DNA of 64,000 nt from Marsupella aquatica (lineage: Eukaryota; Marchantiophyta). The stretch covers positions 3,410,001 through 3,474,000 of the forward strand of contig OZ316893.1 in NCBI GenBank assembly GCA_973895155.1, given 5' to 3'. The translations under genes and the position numbers were made by a program. Positions 19,801 to 32,133 of this stretch are shown here, piece after piece. Numbering within the stretch: the first letter of the stretch is position 1; each line of letters begins with the position of its first letter. The notes beneath the pieces were generated by a model. It saw only the letters and a program-made list of their open reading frames with translations, made no database searches and had not been told where the DNA came from.

Positions 19801-22800
19801 TACCTGCGTTCACTGGCTCTTCGAGCAGGGTTATCGAACCTTTTTGAGTACTGGCTCTTCGCTGGCAGGGTTATCGAGTTAATGTGATCAAATAAAGTCT
19901 TCTGGTACGCTTGTTTTTGGATGGTCTCAGTACATCCACCCAGTTACTTCATTATTAAGCACGGTAGAAATTCATGTTGTTCATAGGATTCATGATTTGT
20001 GTAGGCAGAGCAATTCAACGACACGACCAGCGGTTCGGATGTGCTTGTTGCAAGCGATGCTGTAGGAATGGGACTAAATTTAAATATTCGTCGAATCATT
20101 TTCTCTGCTTTGGAGAAGTATGACGGCACACGCACTCGGTCTTTGACTCCGGTTGAAATCAAGCAAATTGCAGGTATTTTGGGCGGGATTTTTTCCTATC
20201 CACTGGGTGTAACTGCCACCAATTTTTATTTTTTTGTGCGCCTAAGAAGCTATAGAACGGTTGGAGTATGGATGAAGCATTTGTAGTTTTGTTAACTCTG
20301 CATTGCACAGTTGACAGCATAATTTTGCATCTATTTCTCTGCAGGTAGAGCAGGAAGATTTGGATCACAGTTTCCCAATGGTGAAGTGACTTGTCTGAAG
20401 TTCGAAGATCTACCCCTGCTTCATGGTTCCCTTTCCACACCATCAATTCCCTTGAAGGTAAGTCTCAGACGCAACTGACAAGCTCAACAATGTGCTAGGG
20501 TTTTCAAAATGTGTACTCCAGAGCGCGTGGGTCATAAGTCGTCGCAATGTTTAGCTGGTCTCCGAGATATAATATGCCCACTTGCGTTCAAGACGTACGT
20601 GCTCAGGTTTTTGGAGAAAAAAATGAAGCAGAACGAGCCCCCCAGTTGTTCTCATCTCAACTAGCATAGTCTGGAGCTTGAGATCCCTGTTGTTGGGATC
20701 GAATTGCATCCCTTGAAGTTCTTCTATGAAGTTGAAGTTGAATTTAAATGTTTTGGATTTGTTCAGGTTGCTGGACTGCTTCCCGCGTTTGACTTCTTTG
20801 CTCTCTACTCGACGTTACACCCATCCATGACATTTGCAGAGATTCTGGTAAGGCAATTCTTTTTTGGTAAGGTCTCACTAGTACAGTCCGTTCCATGAAG
20901 GTTATTAAACTGGAAATAGACCCTTTGCCATTAGGGCACTGCGATGGTTTCTTTCCAAAAATGGTCTGTTTAAGCTCCCACATATATAAAACCAGGAAGA
21001 GGGAGCAGACGTAGTAACCATAGTATTAGTCAAAGATGGATAGTTAGCATTTACTACGCCAGCAATGGATAAGATAATCCAATCATGACATCTTTCAGAC
21101 CTTTGAGTTCGAATACATTGATCAGTTTCAAACCATGGCGTTCCATGCCATTTTTGCGTCTCATCGGAGACATCGGGACTGCTTTCTCATTTGAAAGGTT
21201 GCAACTAAGATAGTTTAGGTGCTGTCGAGATCTAAGCTGTTTTGCTTGTGTTCCTACTTCGATGACATACTGATTAATGCATTGTCATATTGCAGGAAGA
21301 CTTTGTAAACAAAGCTCGACTTTCTCCCGATTATTTCATGTGCAACTGTGAAGCAATGATGGTAATTTTATTCACGTTGTCGTCCATGGCTCTAATTCTT
21401 TTAATAGACCCACCTGTGCTTCTGAGTGAAATTAGAGACTGAACACAGCAATGGCCGTATTTGCGCCACTACTTTTCGTTTACTACCTGGGAGACTATAC
21501 TTGTCTGGTAGAAGGTTGATGTATCAGTTGATTATTTATTGTTCACTCAGAGGCACTTCAGTTTATTCTGTCTCAAGCAGGTTACATCCAAATTTATTTT
21601 AACTGTATTAAGCGATTAATTTCTTGCAACTATCAGTTGTAGGATGTACCCATCTCTGACACAATCATGAAGAGTAGAGGTATTGATAAATAGCCAAGTA
21701 TTTCTGATTGTGTCTGGACGCAGTGGTATTGCTAATGGCTGAATCACAGGTTGTGGCAGAGATGATTGAGAGCCTTTCGCTACCTTTGCAAGATCGATTC
21801 ATATTCTGTATCTGGTAATAATTTCAATAAAGCTTGACCATATTCTGAGATATTGAGAATTTGCAAAGGCGTGACATGTCTTGCCCTTGCAGTATCTTGG
21901 ATACATTTGTCCGTTTCTGCTGCCGTAGTCAAGTCCAGTATGGTTGCATGAAGAAACGGTGGCAAACTTTCAGATCTTTATGGCGATGATTCTAGTGCCT
22001 GTAGCTGTTTGCAGTAATGTTTTCATTTTGGTGCACGAGGTCGAACACATGTGTCCTAACTTCGACCTGCTGGATGACTTTGATCTTGCAGCCCTGTGGA
22101 CATTAAAGATGAGATGTCTATGGGTGCTTTATTACAGGTGCGTAACTGCCAGTCCCTGCCACTTCCAAAATTCAGGGTCGAACTCGAAAAGAGTCAAACA
22201 CTGGACTTGTAGCAGTCTTTGAATTGCCCCTTGACAGCTAACTTCATCCATCTATGACAGTTGTGTTAAGACCTTCACGCAGAGTTGAACCAAAAAACAA
22301 CTCGTGAGCATTCTTCTCCGTAGCAGCTGGCATATGTTGAACGTTTTGATTTACTTTGGATGACGCAGTTTGCAAGTGAGTATGCGAATGAAGGTAGTGT
22401 TTCCTTACAAAAGATATTCACACCTGGCAACATTAAATTACCACGGACACAAGGAGCACTCATACAGCTCGAGTCATTTCACAAGGTACAGATTGTTTGA
22501 GGTGTCTTGAGATAGAAAATGTCACTTTCGTTCAACTGTCAGTCCCACGTCATGGAAACGTTTTCCTCCTGTCAATTGTTTTAATTTGTAGATCTGTGCA
22601 TCAAATGTTCATCCTCCTGCATCAGTCATAGGTTGTCAATGGTCAACGTATCCATGCGTAGTTTGTGATGATATGCATTTGTGGAGCGAAACGAACAGTT
22701 GGATCAAATGGTGTTGATGCTTTGCTATTGACAAATTCATCAACACCATTTGATCCAACTGATTTCAGTTCTAGAGTTCTTACATGAGTAGAAAATATGG

Positions 22801-23247
22801 CTCTAGGTACTCGAGCTCTACATATGGCTGAGCCTTCGATTCAAGGATGCGTTCAATGACTCCCATGTTGCAATTTCACAGAAGGAGCTTTGCAGTTTGT
22901 AAGCATCTCTGCCCCTCGTAGTATGACTTGTTTTTTGTTCTTTTGCAAAAGTAGACAATGCCCCAGAGGAACTTAATAACTCACACAGCTGCATACACTC
23001 TGTAAGATAAGGGACTGACTTGAATAATGTGGATGTGATGCACCGTCTTTGCAGGATAATTGAAGAAGGGATGAAAATGGTTGGTGTTGCAAAGAAAAGT
23101 AACAGAAAGCATATTAGAAAGCAAACTTCGATTCTGGCTAAGCTTGCTATTGAGGGACTAAAAGATTTTCCAGGGCAAGGTGAGGATGAGTTCTCGAAAG
23201 GCATTGAATCGTCAGAGTTTGACGAGAGTATCACAAAATCATTTTGA
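16847..23247 (+). CDS. SUV3: SUV3-like mitochondrial ATP-dependent RNA helicase (16 exons)
   Basis: Exons read by homology and GT-AG rules: 16847-16901, 17874-17997, 18186-18307, 18494-18684, 19015-19155, 19402-19524, 19717-19794, 20005-20173, 20345-20457, 20767-20847, 21296-21361, 21750-21814, 22092-22137, 22369-22485, 22807-22898, 23055-23247. All phases join, giving 591 residues, close to the usual plant SUV3 length. The N-terminus ([12 protein letters not shown]..., then Arg-containing, non-acidic sequence) looks like a mitochondrial presequence. Helicase motifs: GPTNSGKT (motif I), VIDEIQ (motif II), [12 protein letters not shown] and [10 protein letters not shown] (motif VI). The SUV3 C-terminal region follows ([15 protein letters not shown]). 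SUV3 unwinds RNA with ATP and works with exoribonuclease in organellar RNA turnover. The final about 60 residues are basic then acidic and less conserved. The gene looks intact. Confidence 0.92.
22696..22761. repeat. Perfect 24-bp inverted repeat with 18-nt loop in a SUV3 intron
   Basis: Arm 22696-22719 is the exact reverse complement of 22738-22761, within the intron between exons 14 and 15 (22486-22806). The arm begins CAGTTGGATCAAATGG. The loop is 18 nt. Nothing in the exons explains it. A transcribed intronic hairpin of this size could be a small-RNA precursor, a tiny foldback element or the product of a template switch. Confidence 0.9.
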
Positions 23248-24439
23248 ACGGACCACGGTGTAAGTGACTGCAACGGAGCGTGGACCCGTCTCGAAGGATG
23301 GACTTTCTCTCTGGACGAAACGATTACCTGGTTACCGAATTTAACCTTCAAAGTTTGTCTGCGGACAAATCAATGCAGGGAAATCCTACTCCATTCAAGC
23401 CAATAAATACGCACGTGGACGTTTTTTGTATACTTTGGGGGTCACATCATGTGCAAAATATCAATCGACCAGCAACTCATCTGACCATCCAACAGCCCCA
23501 CTATCTGTCAAAAGCTTGAAGTGTTTCCGTCTTTTTCTATGGACAGAAAACGAAAGATCGTGCACTTTGAAAAACCAAGAGTTCCTTGAATTTAACAAGA
23601 TTGCAGTAATCTGGACGTGTGAAGCATATCAGAATCTTAGCTGAAGGTGAAAGATGGCTCCAGCAGAAAAAAACATTAATAAATCAGAGCCGATTGTGAT
23701 CAAGAGAAGCAAAACAAAGCCCAATGACCTTCCGCTTTGTCAAAATGCTCCCATAGATAAATGAAGCCCAATGGACCTTTCTATTTGTTAAATGCTCCCA
23801 TAGATTTATGCTACCTGGATGGATTTGAATGTTTCATCAAATTTAACTGTTTACTTCCCTCACTCAAATGACGTATAAGAGGCCAGACACCAGCTATAGG
23901 CTGTATTCTGTTCATTCTAGTCGTAAGCTATCCATTCTAGCCGGCTGCAGTGCTGGGTGTTATCTACTTGAGTTGACCCATCCTGTGACAGCTTTGGTTT
24001 CATTGAAGAAACTTGTTTCCATTATGTTCTTGAGAGAACCGTGCTGCCAATCTGTACAAGTGAGATGAGCATCAACTTCAACAAGTATACTTTAGTTTGT
24101 TTCTAGCATTGCCTCCAAGACCAGATTGCACAAAGGTTTTTTTCAAGTTCAAAGCATTCAGCATGAGATTGTGAAATTGTACATATCCAAACACTTCAAA
24201 AGCAAGACTGATTCAGCACAGTTGAACTCCAAATCAGTGAAAGACTGGCTGGGTTTAATTGTTGCTTGAGTTTTGCTGTTTGGTTTTCCCTTTCTTTGGG
24301 TTCTTTTCCCAACTTTATATAATATTTTGCCTTTGGGGATGCATGCTGTTTTGTTATCTAGTTTTCCCTGTTTGTTGGTTCTCCCTCCCCCCTCTTTATT
24401 GAGTTTTCTGCCATTGGGATCTTTTTGATTCTTTTATAG
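23248..24439. other. Intergenic DNA after the SUV3 gene
   Basis: It includes the probable SUV3 3' UTR. A short direct repeat occurs at about 23724-23812 ('aatgctcccatagat' twice). The small open frames here have no recognisable domain. Nothing else is supported. Confidence 0.4.
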
Positions 24440-25110
24440 TGATATATGTAACATTCGCCCAATGCTCGTGCGTTGCACAAAAGATGTTGAGGTAAGGTGA
24501 AGTTGTTGAGGGCGCACAAAGATGTTAAGGCGAGACAAAGATGTCAAGAAGGAGAGGGAGACAAAGATGTCAAGATGGGGTGTACATACTGTACGGACAT
24601 CCCACAGTGAAAAAACTATTTCTCTCTCAAGTTTTGAACCCTAAATTCTTTTTCTTGCCTTGCTATCCGTTTCTGTGAGATGAGATGACAACTGATAATA
24701 GATGACTCATGGAAATGACTGATAATTGATGAGGGTAATTATCTTATCTCACCAGTTTTTTCTCTTATTGACATCATTATCTTACCACAACATTTTTTTC
24801 TCACCTTTGAGATCTTTTTTCACATTGACATCTTTCATTCACCTTGACATCTTATCTTTTTATCATATTTTCATCTCTTTCTTACTTTGATATTTTTCTC
24901 TCACACTCGAACATCTTTTCCTTTCCTGATTTTTACATCTTTCTCTCACCTCTACATTGTCTTGACATCTTTTCCTAATATTTACAACTTATTTCCACCT
25001 CACCATCTTTTTCTCATCTTGACATTTTTTTCTTTCATCAACATTTTTTCATTTCAACCTCTTTTATGATCTGAGCATCTTTGCACACATATGGGGCTAA
25101 TACCACTCTA
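24440..25110. repeat. Inverted pair of partial Helitron-like/AAGATGT repeats
   Basis: A forward fragment begins near 24460 with 'ccaatgctcgtgcgttgcac' followed by 'aaaagatgtt' and repeated 'acaaagatgtcaag'. From about 24740 to 25110 the same vocabulary appears in reverse complement: repeated 'tgacatctttctctcacc'-type phrases ending in 'catctttgcacacatatggg'. The two halves face each other, which would let a transcript fold. They resemble the intact copy starting at about 25235. Confidence 0.6.
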
Positions 25111-25209
25111 ATACCATACCTTGCCTGTTGGAGGCATCTACTAGGGCATTTCAAAACTAGTTGAGAAGTAGACGCCCACAGCACTTTAGTCCATCAAAAA
25201 TTATGGACG

Positions 25210-26265
25210 GCCTAAAATGGGAGTCAATAATTATTACCAACTAGCTCAATACTCGTGCGTTGCACAAAAGATGTCGTGACGGCCAAGATGTCGTTCCCGA
25301 TGTCAATGAGAACAAAAGAGGTCGTGTCGGCCAAGAGGTTGTTGAGAATAAAGATGTCGTGTTGGCCAAGAGGTTGTTGAGAAGAAAGATGTTGTGTCGG
25401 CCAAGAGGTCGTTGAGAAGAAAGATGTTGTGTCGCCTAAGATGTGAGAACAAAAGATGTCGTGTTGGTCAAGATGCCGGTGATAACAAAAGATGTCGTGT
25501 CAGCCAAGAGGTCGTTGAGAAGGAAAATGTCGTGTTGGCCAAGAAGTCGTTGAGAACAACAGATGTCATGTCTCCCATTCAAGATGTTATTAAGAAAAAA
25601 GATGTCATTAAGAAAAACAAATGTTGTGTCGCCCAAGATGTTGTTGTTTAAGAAAAAAGATGTGGTGTCACCCAAGATGCTGTTAAGAAAAAAAGATGTG
25701 GTGTCGCCCAAGATGTTCTTAAGAAAACAATCTCTCGCAAAAAGGGCACAAAAAATGAGTAAAAACAACCACAAAGTATCACCAGTCAAGAATGATTTTT
25801 GTCTTTGTATTTTTCATTTTGTAATTCTTTGAAAACCTTTATCTTCCCCACCCCCCCTTTTAGGCCTTTTGTACTATTTTTGGTTTGATCTTTTTTATTA
25901 CATTATGTAATATTTGTAATCATTTAAACTCCTCCTAGGACATAGATTACCATGGGGTACAATGTCTAGGCATGGAAAATACTATTTCTATGCATGGGGC
26001 TTCGTATGCATGGATAATATTATACATAGATGGTCCATAAATACGTGATTATTGTGTATTGGCATTCCCTGACATTCCCAATTCCCCTTTAGTTCTTGCT
26101 TGGAAAACGTGTCACTCTTTATTTCACACTCAATATAATTCAATTTTGTTTTATTCCTTCTCTTGGTCAGATTTTTTAATTTGTGTGCCCTGCAATTTGA
26201 ATGACGACCACTCTAAAAAGTGGCACAACTGTGTATTATAGGAGTTAATGTACAATAAAAGCTTC
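25210..26265 (+). mobile_element. Helitron-like repeat, copy A, with 35-bp AAGATGTCGTG minisatellite
   Basis: It starts around 'tagctcaatactcgtgcg' plus 'ttgcac' (25246-25264), a phrase that resembles 5' ends of plant Helitrons. A tandem array of a 35-bp unit (units at 25321, 25356, 25391, 25426; core 'gtcgtgttggccaagagg') extends to about 25720. The 3' part has 'ttgaatgacgaccactctaa' near 26197 with a small stem CCACT/AGTGG, then 'gtattatagg'. The same 5' phrase, minisatellite and 3' phrase occur in order in the copies at 40440-41640 and, inverted, 53690-55020. No transposase or Rep/helicase gene is present, so it would be non-autonomous. Open frames in the minisatellite are artefacts of the repeat. 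Confidence 0.55.
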
Positions 26266-26988
26266 CTAGGGGGCAGAGGATGACCGCCTAACCTGATGTT
26301 TGAGACTCACTACTATACCTTTCTGAAGGGCTTTCCTTAGACCCCAACACTGGTTTTGACCTCAGGCTCATTTATTTCTGACCTAAGGCTCATTTCGGTT
26401 ACCGTGCAGTCTCTCCTGGGTTTTGTTAGTGAGTGAAATATTCGTTTAGAGGGCAATTGCAATCGGGGGTAGGAATACCCGTCGGTCTTTCTTAAAGTAG
26501 GAGAAACTTTACCTAACACATCATCCAGATCTAACTTGAGAACATGGAAAGAATTAATGCTGCCTGAGTGAAAGCACTGTCAGCTGCGTCGCTGGGTTTT
26601 CTTGCGATACAATCACAGTGCACTAATTTTTCTGTAGAGAGCGCGAGAGAGAGCTCAAAACGGTGCTGAGTGTGGCAGCTGCTCCTGCATTTGCATCGGT
26701 CTGCTGTATCCTCTTCTTGCTAACTTCCTTTGGCTGTTGATTTCCTAACAAGCAAATCAATTCGATGCCGTGCTCTCCAGTTGCTTGTCACTCATTATCT
26801 TCACCTTTAACTATGAAGACGTAGTAGGCTGCGGGGACTTAGACAAGGGCTCGGATACTGAGTGAATTAAGACGTAGACAGTAGGTAAATAGATGGGAAG
26901 AAGGTCCTAAAGCTGTCAGGAGTTGGCGTTTTCCCTGATTTGGTCGAGCTCTAGAAATTGAAAGTCACCTGAGATTAAGTCAGAGGTT
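26266..26988. promoter_or_regulatory. Upstream region of the pectin methylesterase gene
   Basis: Noncoding sequence between repeat copy A and the pectin methylesterase leader. It should contain the promoter. A GAGAGAGAG stretch lies near 26645. I cannot place a TATA box or transcription start with confidence. Confidence 0.3.
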
Positions 26989-27153
26989 ATGGCAGAATGG
27001 CATACCGTCGAACTTGACAAGCAAGAGGAGGCTGTGTTACACAATCAGTCGTCAACTGGGATTTATGTCGCGGGCAACGAGTACAAGAATTCTCAAAAAA
27101 AATTGACCATCGAGGACTTGTTCGAATGTTCACGGTCCACAGGAGCAAGATGA
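26989..27153 (+). CDS. Candidate 54-residue upstream ORF whose stop overlaps the pectin methylesterase start
   Basis: An ATG at 26989 opens a 54-codon frame that ends at TGA 27151-27153. The second in-frame ATG of the pectin methylesterase is at 27150-27152, so stop and start overlap as ATGA. The peptide is hydrophilic and has no recognised domain. It could be a regulatory uORF coupled to reinitiation, or a former N-terminal extension lost by frameshift. No expression evidence is available from the sequence. Confidence 0.35.
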   Translation: MAEWHTVELDKQEEAVLHNQSSTGIYVAGNEYKNSQKKLTIEDLFECSRSTGAR

Positions 27154-29318
27154 GGAGGTTATGTCTCGTAGGTGTGGTTATATTGGTCGTTGCAATGGCC
27201 TGTGCAGTTGCCATCCCTATTGTAGTGAATTCGGACGAGGGCAATGATTTGATCAATAGCAGCAGTGCCGATGTGCAGCAGCTTCTCAGCACGGCCTGCC
27301 AGACCACGCTCTATCCGACGGTTTGCGTCGATTCGCTCAGCAACCTCACGAGAACTGGTAATAACAACCCTCAGGAGATGGTCAAGTTGGCTCTCGAGGT
27401 AGCCACCGACAGTGTCACCCGAGAACTCACCCACGCTCAGGCTGTGTTCGTGAACACGAGCTCGCCCCATCTAAAAGCCGCTTTCCAGGACTGCGTCGAG
27501 TTCGTCCAGGCCTCGCTTGACTCGCTCGGCCAGACTCTCGAGGGCCTGAACAGCTTCGATGTTGGTCATCTGGAGGACAACCTCGTGGACCTGGAGACCT
27601 GGACGAGTGCTTCAATCACCACCCAGGAGACCTGCTTGGATGGCTTCCAAAGCTTCGACCCTACGACAATGGGTGGTCCCGTGGCGGACTTTGTGCAGCT
27701 GGGAAACTACTGCTCCATGCTGCTCAGTAACGTCTTAGCCTTCGTTTCAGCTCTGCGAAATGTTGCTGCAAACATTCCCAATTTTTCCAATTTTCCCAAT
27801 ATTCTCGGCCACCGCCATCTGTTGACGTCGAATGAGGCGATTGCCACCGTCCTCAAGCGGAGGCTGAGTAGCCTGGCGACCTCTTCATTAACTGCCACCG
27901 TGATTGTGGCGCAGGATGGCAGTGGACTATACCGAAGAATTCAGGATGCGGTCAATCAGGCGTCTCAGAGTAGTAGTGCTACGTCTCAGTTCGTTATCTA
28001 CATCAAGTCTGGGAAGTACGTCGAGACCGTGCTGGTGCCTAAGAATGCGAAAAATGTAGTGTTCTTGGGCGACGGCGTGGGGACGACTGTCATCTCTGGA
28101 AGCTTGAGTGTGATCGGCTCGAACGTGACCACTCGAGCAACTGCGACCTTAAGTACGTTCGTTCGCAGACTGTACTCCCAAAATTTTCTCATTCGTTACC
28201 AAGTGTCTCAGCGATCAGTATTCATCATACGAATATATCATCAATGCCCCAATCCGTTCAGTCCACTGGCCTTGACTTCTAGCAGCAGCCGTTCTATTTT
28301 ACTGGTCCCCTTTGATGTCTGAAATTGAGCAATAGCTAGGATTTAATATTAACTGATTAATATTGAATTGAACTCCCATTCAAACTCGCTGTACTACATT
28401 TGCAAACTCAAAGGAGGTCTGAAAATCCTATCAGGTAGCATTAGATCACATCTCATGTGTGATGCCATAACATAGCTATTTTTTGTCTGGATTAGTTTGC
28501 ATAATAAAGGCTTTCATTCTCAAGTTGAGTTATTGTTATGTAGCTGGACTGTCGGAGGAGAGAATCTTCCCTGTTTCCTTCCCCACTGGAACTTATCTCC
28601 TAAATTTTGGTGGTGTGTATATTTACGTGCAGCTGTGCTTGGGAAGAATTTCATGGGCCGGAGCTTCACCGTAGAGAACACAGCCGGACCAGCGAACCAC
28701 CAGGCAGTAGCTCTAAGAGTGGACGGCGACTTCGCCGCATTTGAAATGTGCCAGGTTTTGGGATTCCAGGACACCCTGTACACTCATACCAACAGACAGT
28801 TCTACTTGAATTGTACAATTGTAGGCACCGTGGATTTCATTTTCGGAAATGCGGCAGTCGTGTTCCAGAGTAGCCAGATACTCTCTACATTGGGGCTGGT
28901 CGGTCAGCAGAATACTTACACGGCTTCAGGGCGAACGGATCCAAACCAGAACACTGGCATTACGTTCCAGGAATGCATCTTCGATGGCACGGCCAGCCTC
29001 AAGAACGCCCTTCCTGGAACCTTCTTGACATACCTCGGGAGGCCCTGGAAGACTTACGCTCGAACGGTCGTCATGCAATCTTTCGAGAGCAATTTGCTGG
29101 ATCCCGCTGGGTGGCTAGATTGGAACGGAGCGACACGGAGTTCCACCGTCTATTACGCAGAGTATGAAAACACTGGTCCAGGATCCGACGTCGCACGTAG
29201 GGTATCATGGTCCCAGCAAATCAATACATCGAAGGCGAAGCGATTTACTGTAGATTCTTTCATTCAAGGGAAGAAGTGGCTGCCACAAGCTAATATCACT
29301 TACATCAGTTCACTGTAG
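27126..29318 (+). CDS. Pectin methylesterase with N-terminal PMEI pro-domain (type I PME, 2 exons)
   Basis: Exons 27126-28152 and 28633-29318, joined across a 480-bp intron (donor GTACGT, acceptor GTGCAG; one base carried over), give 570 residues. ATG 27150 (562 residues) is an alternative start and places MRRLCLVGVVILVV at the N-terminus as a signal anchor. Next comes a PME-inhibitor pro-domain (about residues 45-215, with conserved Cys residues), a basic processing-like site (KRRLSS) and the catalytic beta-helix domain. Catalytic features are all present: NTYTASGR, QDTLY (Asp codon 28770), VDFIFGNA (Asp codon 28833) and LGRPWK (Arg 29040, Trp 29046). Such enzymes are secreted, demethylesterify homogalacturonan in the cell wall and release methanol; the pro-domain keeps them inactive until cleavage. 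A decayed copy lies at 55640-57217. Confidence 0.93.
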
Positions 29319-31555
29319 TATGGACTTCTGAATTCTGAAGGGGTTTGCTGCTTAATTACAAGAGCTAATTTTTGTCACGCGGAATTGACGAATCGAAGAG
29401 TTGATCTGTAGGTGCCGAAGGTTATTTTGTATTTGCCGAAGGTTATTATGAAAGTGGTGCTACACGTTACGACTTGTACAAGGAGTCAAAGCACTCCCCT
29501 AGCTGGACCTTCACGTTCCAAAAATTTTTTTTGGATGACTTCCACACCAAAGCATTGAATTGTCTGCATGACATCATCTCCAATATATTCAAAGACAGAC
29601 TTTGCGAAAGTGATTTTATCTTTTGGAGGACGGTGCAGTTTTCGAGTTTGATTCTTGCAAAGCAGGTCGATCGCTTATCTTTAATTGATATAGGTACCAA
29701 AACCCTTTGTGTAAAGGTGCGTAGATGTTTAGGGTTTAGGGTCTTAGCTGCCGTGATCACTGCGCAGCTACTGTAGGCATATGTGACAGGATTGGCTACA
29801 ATGAACTGATAACACAGGCTGACCGATGTCGGGAGTCGTCTATCCTGGGACGGAGACCACGAGGTGCCGGGCGGGGCTTCGTTGGGGTCATCAAAATTTC
29901 TTCAAACAGCTCCTGACATCAAACTGAAGACGTCATTGATGTGTAGGCTTTTTTTATATAAATTTTGTCTTAGAAAGGTTTACGTAACTTTTCTGGACAA
30001 TACCAAAGATGATGGCATGGGCAGGTATAAAGATTTGAAGGGTTGCTTTCTTGCACACAAATCGTGAATTCGATCGTATGCGCCGTCCTCACTCTGGATT
30101 TCCTTATGCGGTATTACTCTTCCGAACATTCGTGTGAAAGACAGTGCGGACGTAGATGTTGGCTAAGATCTCGAGGACCTACTTCCCAAGTACTTTGAAA
30201 TAAGCATGGCTTAGAAAATTATGACGGCCTGATTGATTGTGACTTACACAAAGATTATAGAATTGAAGCACTGTGAGGAAGCATCTACTTGCACCTTGCT
30301 TAGTGAAAGCTGTATATTGCAAAAACTGGGATCTAATGTGAATCTCTGAATGCTTAGGTTATTATTGGGATTTGCTGCTTTCATCAATGGCCATTGACGA
30401 CTCTCCTTCTTAAAGAGCCATGTCTGAACGGTCATCTTAGCTTGGTTCCCCCGAGAGTCACATCAATTGATTCGTAAGTGCGTTTCTGATCAGTCATCTT
30501 CACTTGGTTCTCCCGATAGTAACTTCAATTGATTCTTAAGAGTGCGTTTGAGCATTATTCAAGTTGAAATGTAGTGTACATGGCTGCGAATTTCGCATGA
30601 CGCTCCGCTAAGGACCCTCCGAAACGTTCAACAATTGCAATGCCACGTATTCCAAAGACAGTCAGATAATTACAACCTGACGTATCCCGTTTTAGCTGTC
30701 TTGTGGATGAGCTTGACGCTGACCTTTAACAAAACTTCGGAGGGACACCCAAATTTTGACAAATTTTAATCTCTTCGCGATACGTTTTTATCTAGAAGTA
30801 GAATTTATCTGAGGTGGACTTGATCGATAGGCGGAACGACCGCCTTGTCAGCTCCTTTTTCTGGGGCCTGTATAAGTTAACGTGGAAACGATATCGATTT
30901 GGCTGCGTCTTAGCTGTTCCTAAAGAATTTCTTAAGTGTAGTCTTCTATACTTGACAAGGTAGTGGAAGTGTGCGTAGGCGAAGTTTTGCTTCATACAGT
31001 AGAAGGCCCCTTGTAACAGCTGCCTCGCTCTAAGCCCAAACATGTGTGTCATGTCGCAATCCATGGCAAACATGAGAAATCCGGCAGAAGGGATGGGCAG
31101 CACCAACCAGGAACAGTCACCCTCATGCTCACACAATACTTCTCGTTAGATTCAGTAAACTGCGTTTCTTGTAACAGACACAAGATAAAGCAATGGTGAC
31201 ACAAGCCTGGGTTGATAGACGCGCAGTCCACAATTGGAGACCGGAAACCTTGTAACAAACAAGATCAAGCGATCGTGGCTTGCTTGATAGATCCAGCCAA
31301 AAATACCCATTAGTACATCTCCTAGAGCTTGTAACTTTTGCGGGGCAACAGGTTACGCCTATTCGCTATGGAGCGCACTATATACTAAACGGTCACTATT
31401 TGCTAACAACTCTAGATCTCAGGGGTCTACTATAGCATCACACAATCACAGATATGGCGTACCCGACGGTGACGCAACTTGCTTTACAACTGTTTTCTCA
31501 GCTGGAGAGCCAACAGAGCCAAAAGATAAACACGGCGAGTACTATTCCGACCCTC
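29319..31555. other. Intergenic DNA between the pectin methylesterase gene and RLE element 1
   Basis: No gene is supported. The first about 500 bp (for example 'gccgtgatcact' near 29750) also occurs, diverged, after the pectin methylesterase pseudogene at 57217-57860, so it belongs to the duplicated block. A two-copy plant telomere-like motif (TTTAGGG twice) is at 29728-29741. A tandem duplication of about 66 bp lies at 30430-30555 ('cttggttc' and 'tcaattgattc' twice). Confidence 0.5.
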
Positions 31556-31815
31556 ATTTCACTTTTTTCTGCGCGTTTGACCATTTTGGCGATTTCGCGA
31601 CTCCATTTGGGTCATAACTTTCTCCAGGAGTTTCGGATCTGGGTGTTCTTGACGGCTTTGGAAAGATCTTGGCGAGGCGGTGAAGATCGATATGAATTGC
31701 GCCCCAAACGGTCACCAATTGAGCGAGTTTCATCAGATTTAGGTTTCGCCGTTTTTTCACATTGGCTGCGCGTTTGGCGATCTTGGCGTTTCCACGACTC
31801 GATTTGGGGCAACGT
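31556..31815 (+). promoter_or_regulatory. 5' UTR monomer repeat of RLE element copy 1
   Basis: It contains one unit plus a partial unit of the approximately 196-bp repeat found three times in copy 2: 'ttctccaggagtttcgga', then 'gacggctttggaaagatctt' (31651) and 'tttaggtttcgccg'. Variable numbers of 5' monomers with promoter activity are known in some LINEs; promoter function here is inferred from position. Confidence 0.5.
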
Positions 31816-32133
31816 ATGAGCGAGTCACATCGGCTTTAGGCCATCGCTTCTCCTCCAATTGGTTATTGCCTTCGGGAGCTGTTGCCGCACGCTCAATCTA
31901 GAGGGCGGATCTTCACTCGCGTCGACTCCCCAACGGACAGATCGACGGGCGTTTCAGCTTTGTTCCTTACTGTTCCTGCACCTGCTCAACGGTTTCCTAG
32001 GCTAGCGGTGACGCCGTTTCTCGACCTGATGCGGTGGGCTCTCTCCATCGCCTCCCCTTTCTTTTCACATGCCTCGGTTGGGCCTTTTGTCGCTTCTTGA
32101 TGCGTTTTTGCTTTTATCGGGTTGCGGCCTGTC

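Noticed and set aside
25321-25720. Possible CRISPR-like array
   Set aside because: The 35-bp units are contiguous with no unique spacers, in a eukaryotic genome; this is a minisatellite.
25394-25832. Lys/Val-rich ORFs
   Set aside because: They are translations of the 35-bp minisatellite and carry no evidence of selection.
29728-29741. Plant telomere repeat (TTTAGGG twice)
   Set aside because: Only two units; too short to be an interstitial telomere tract.
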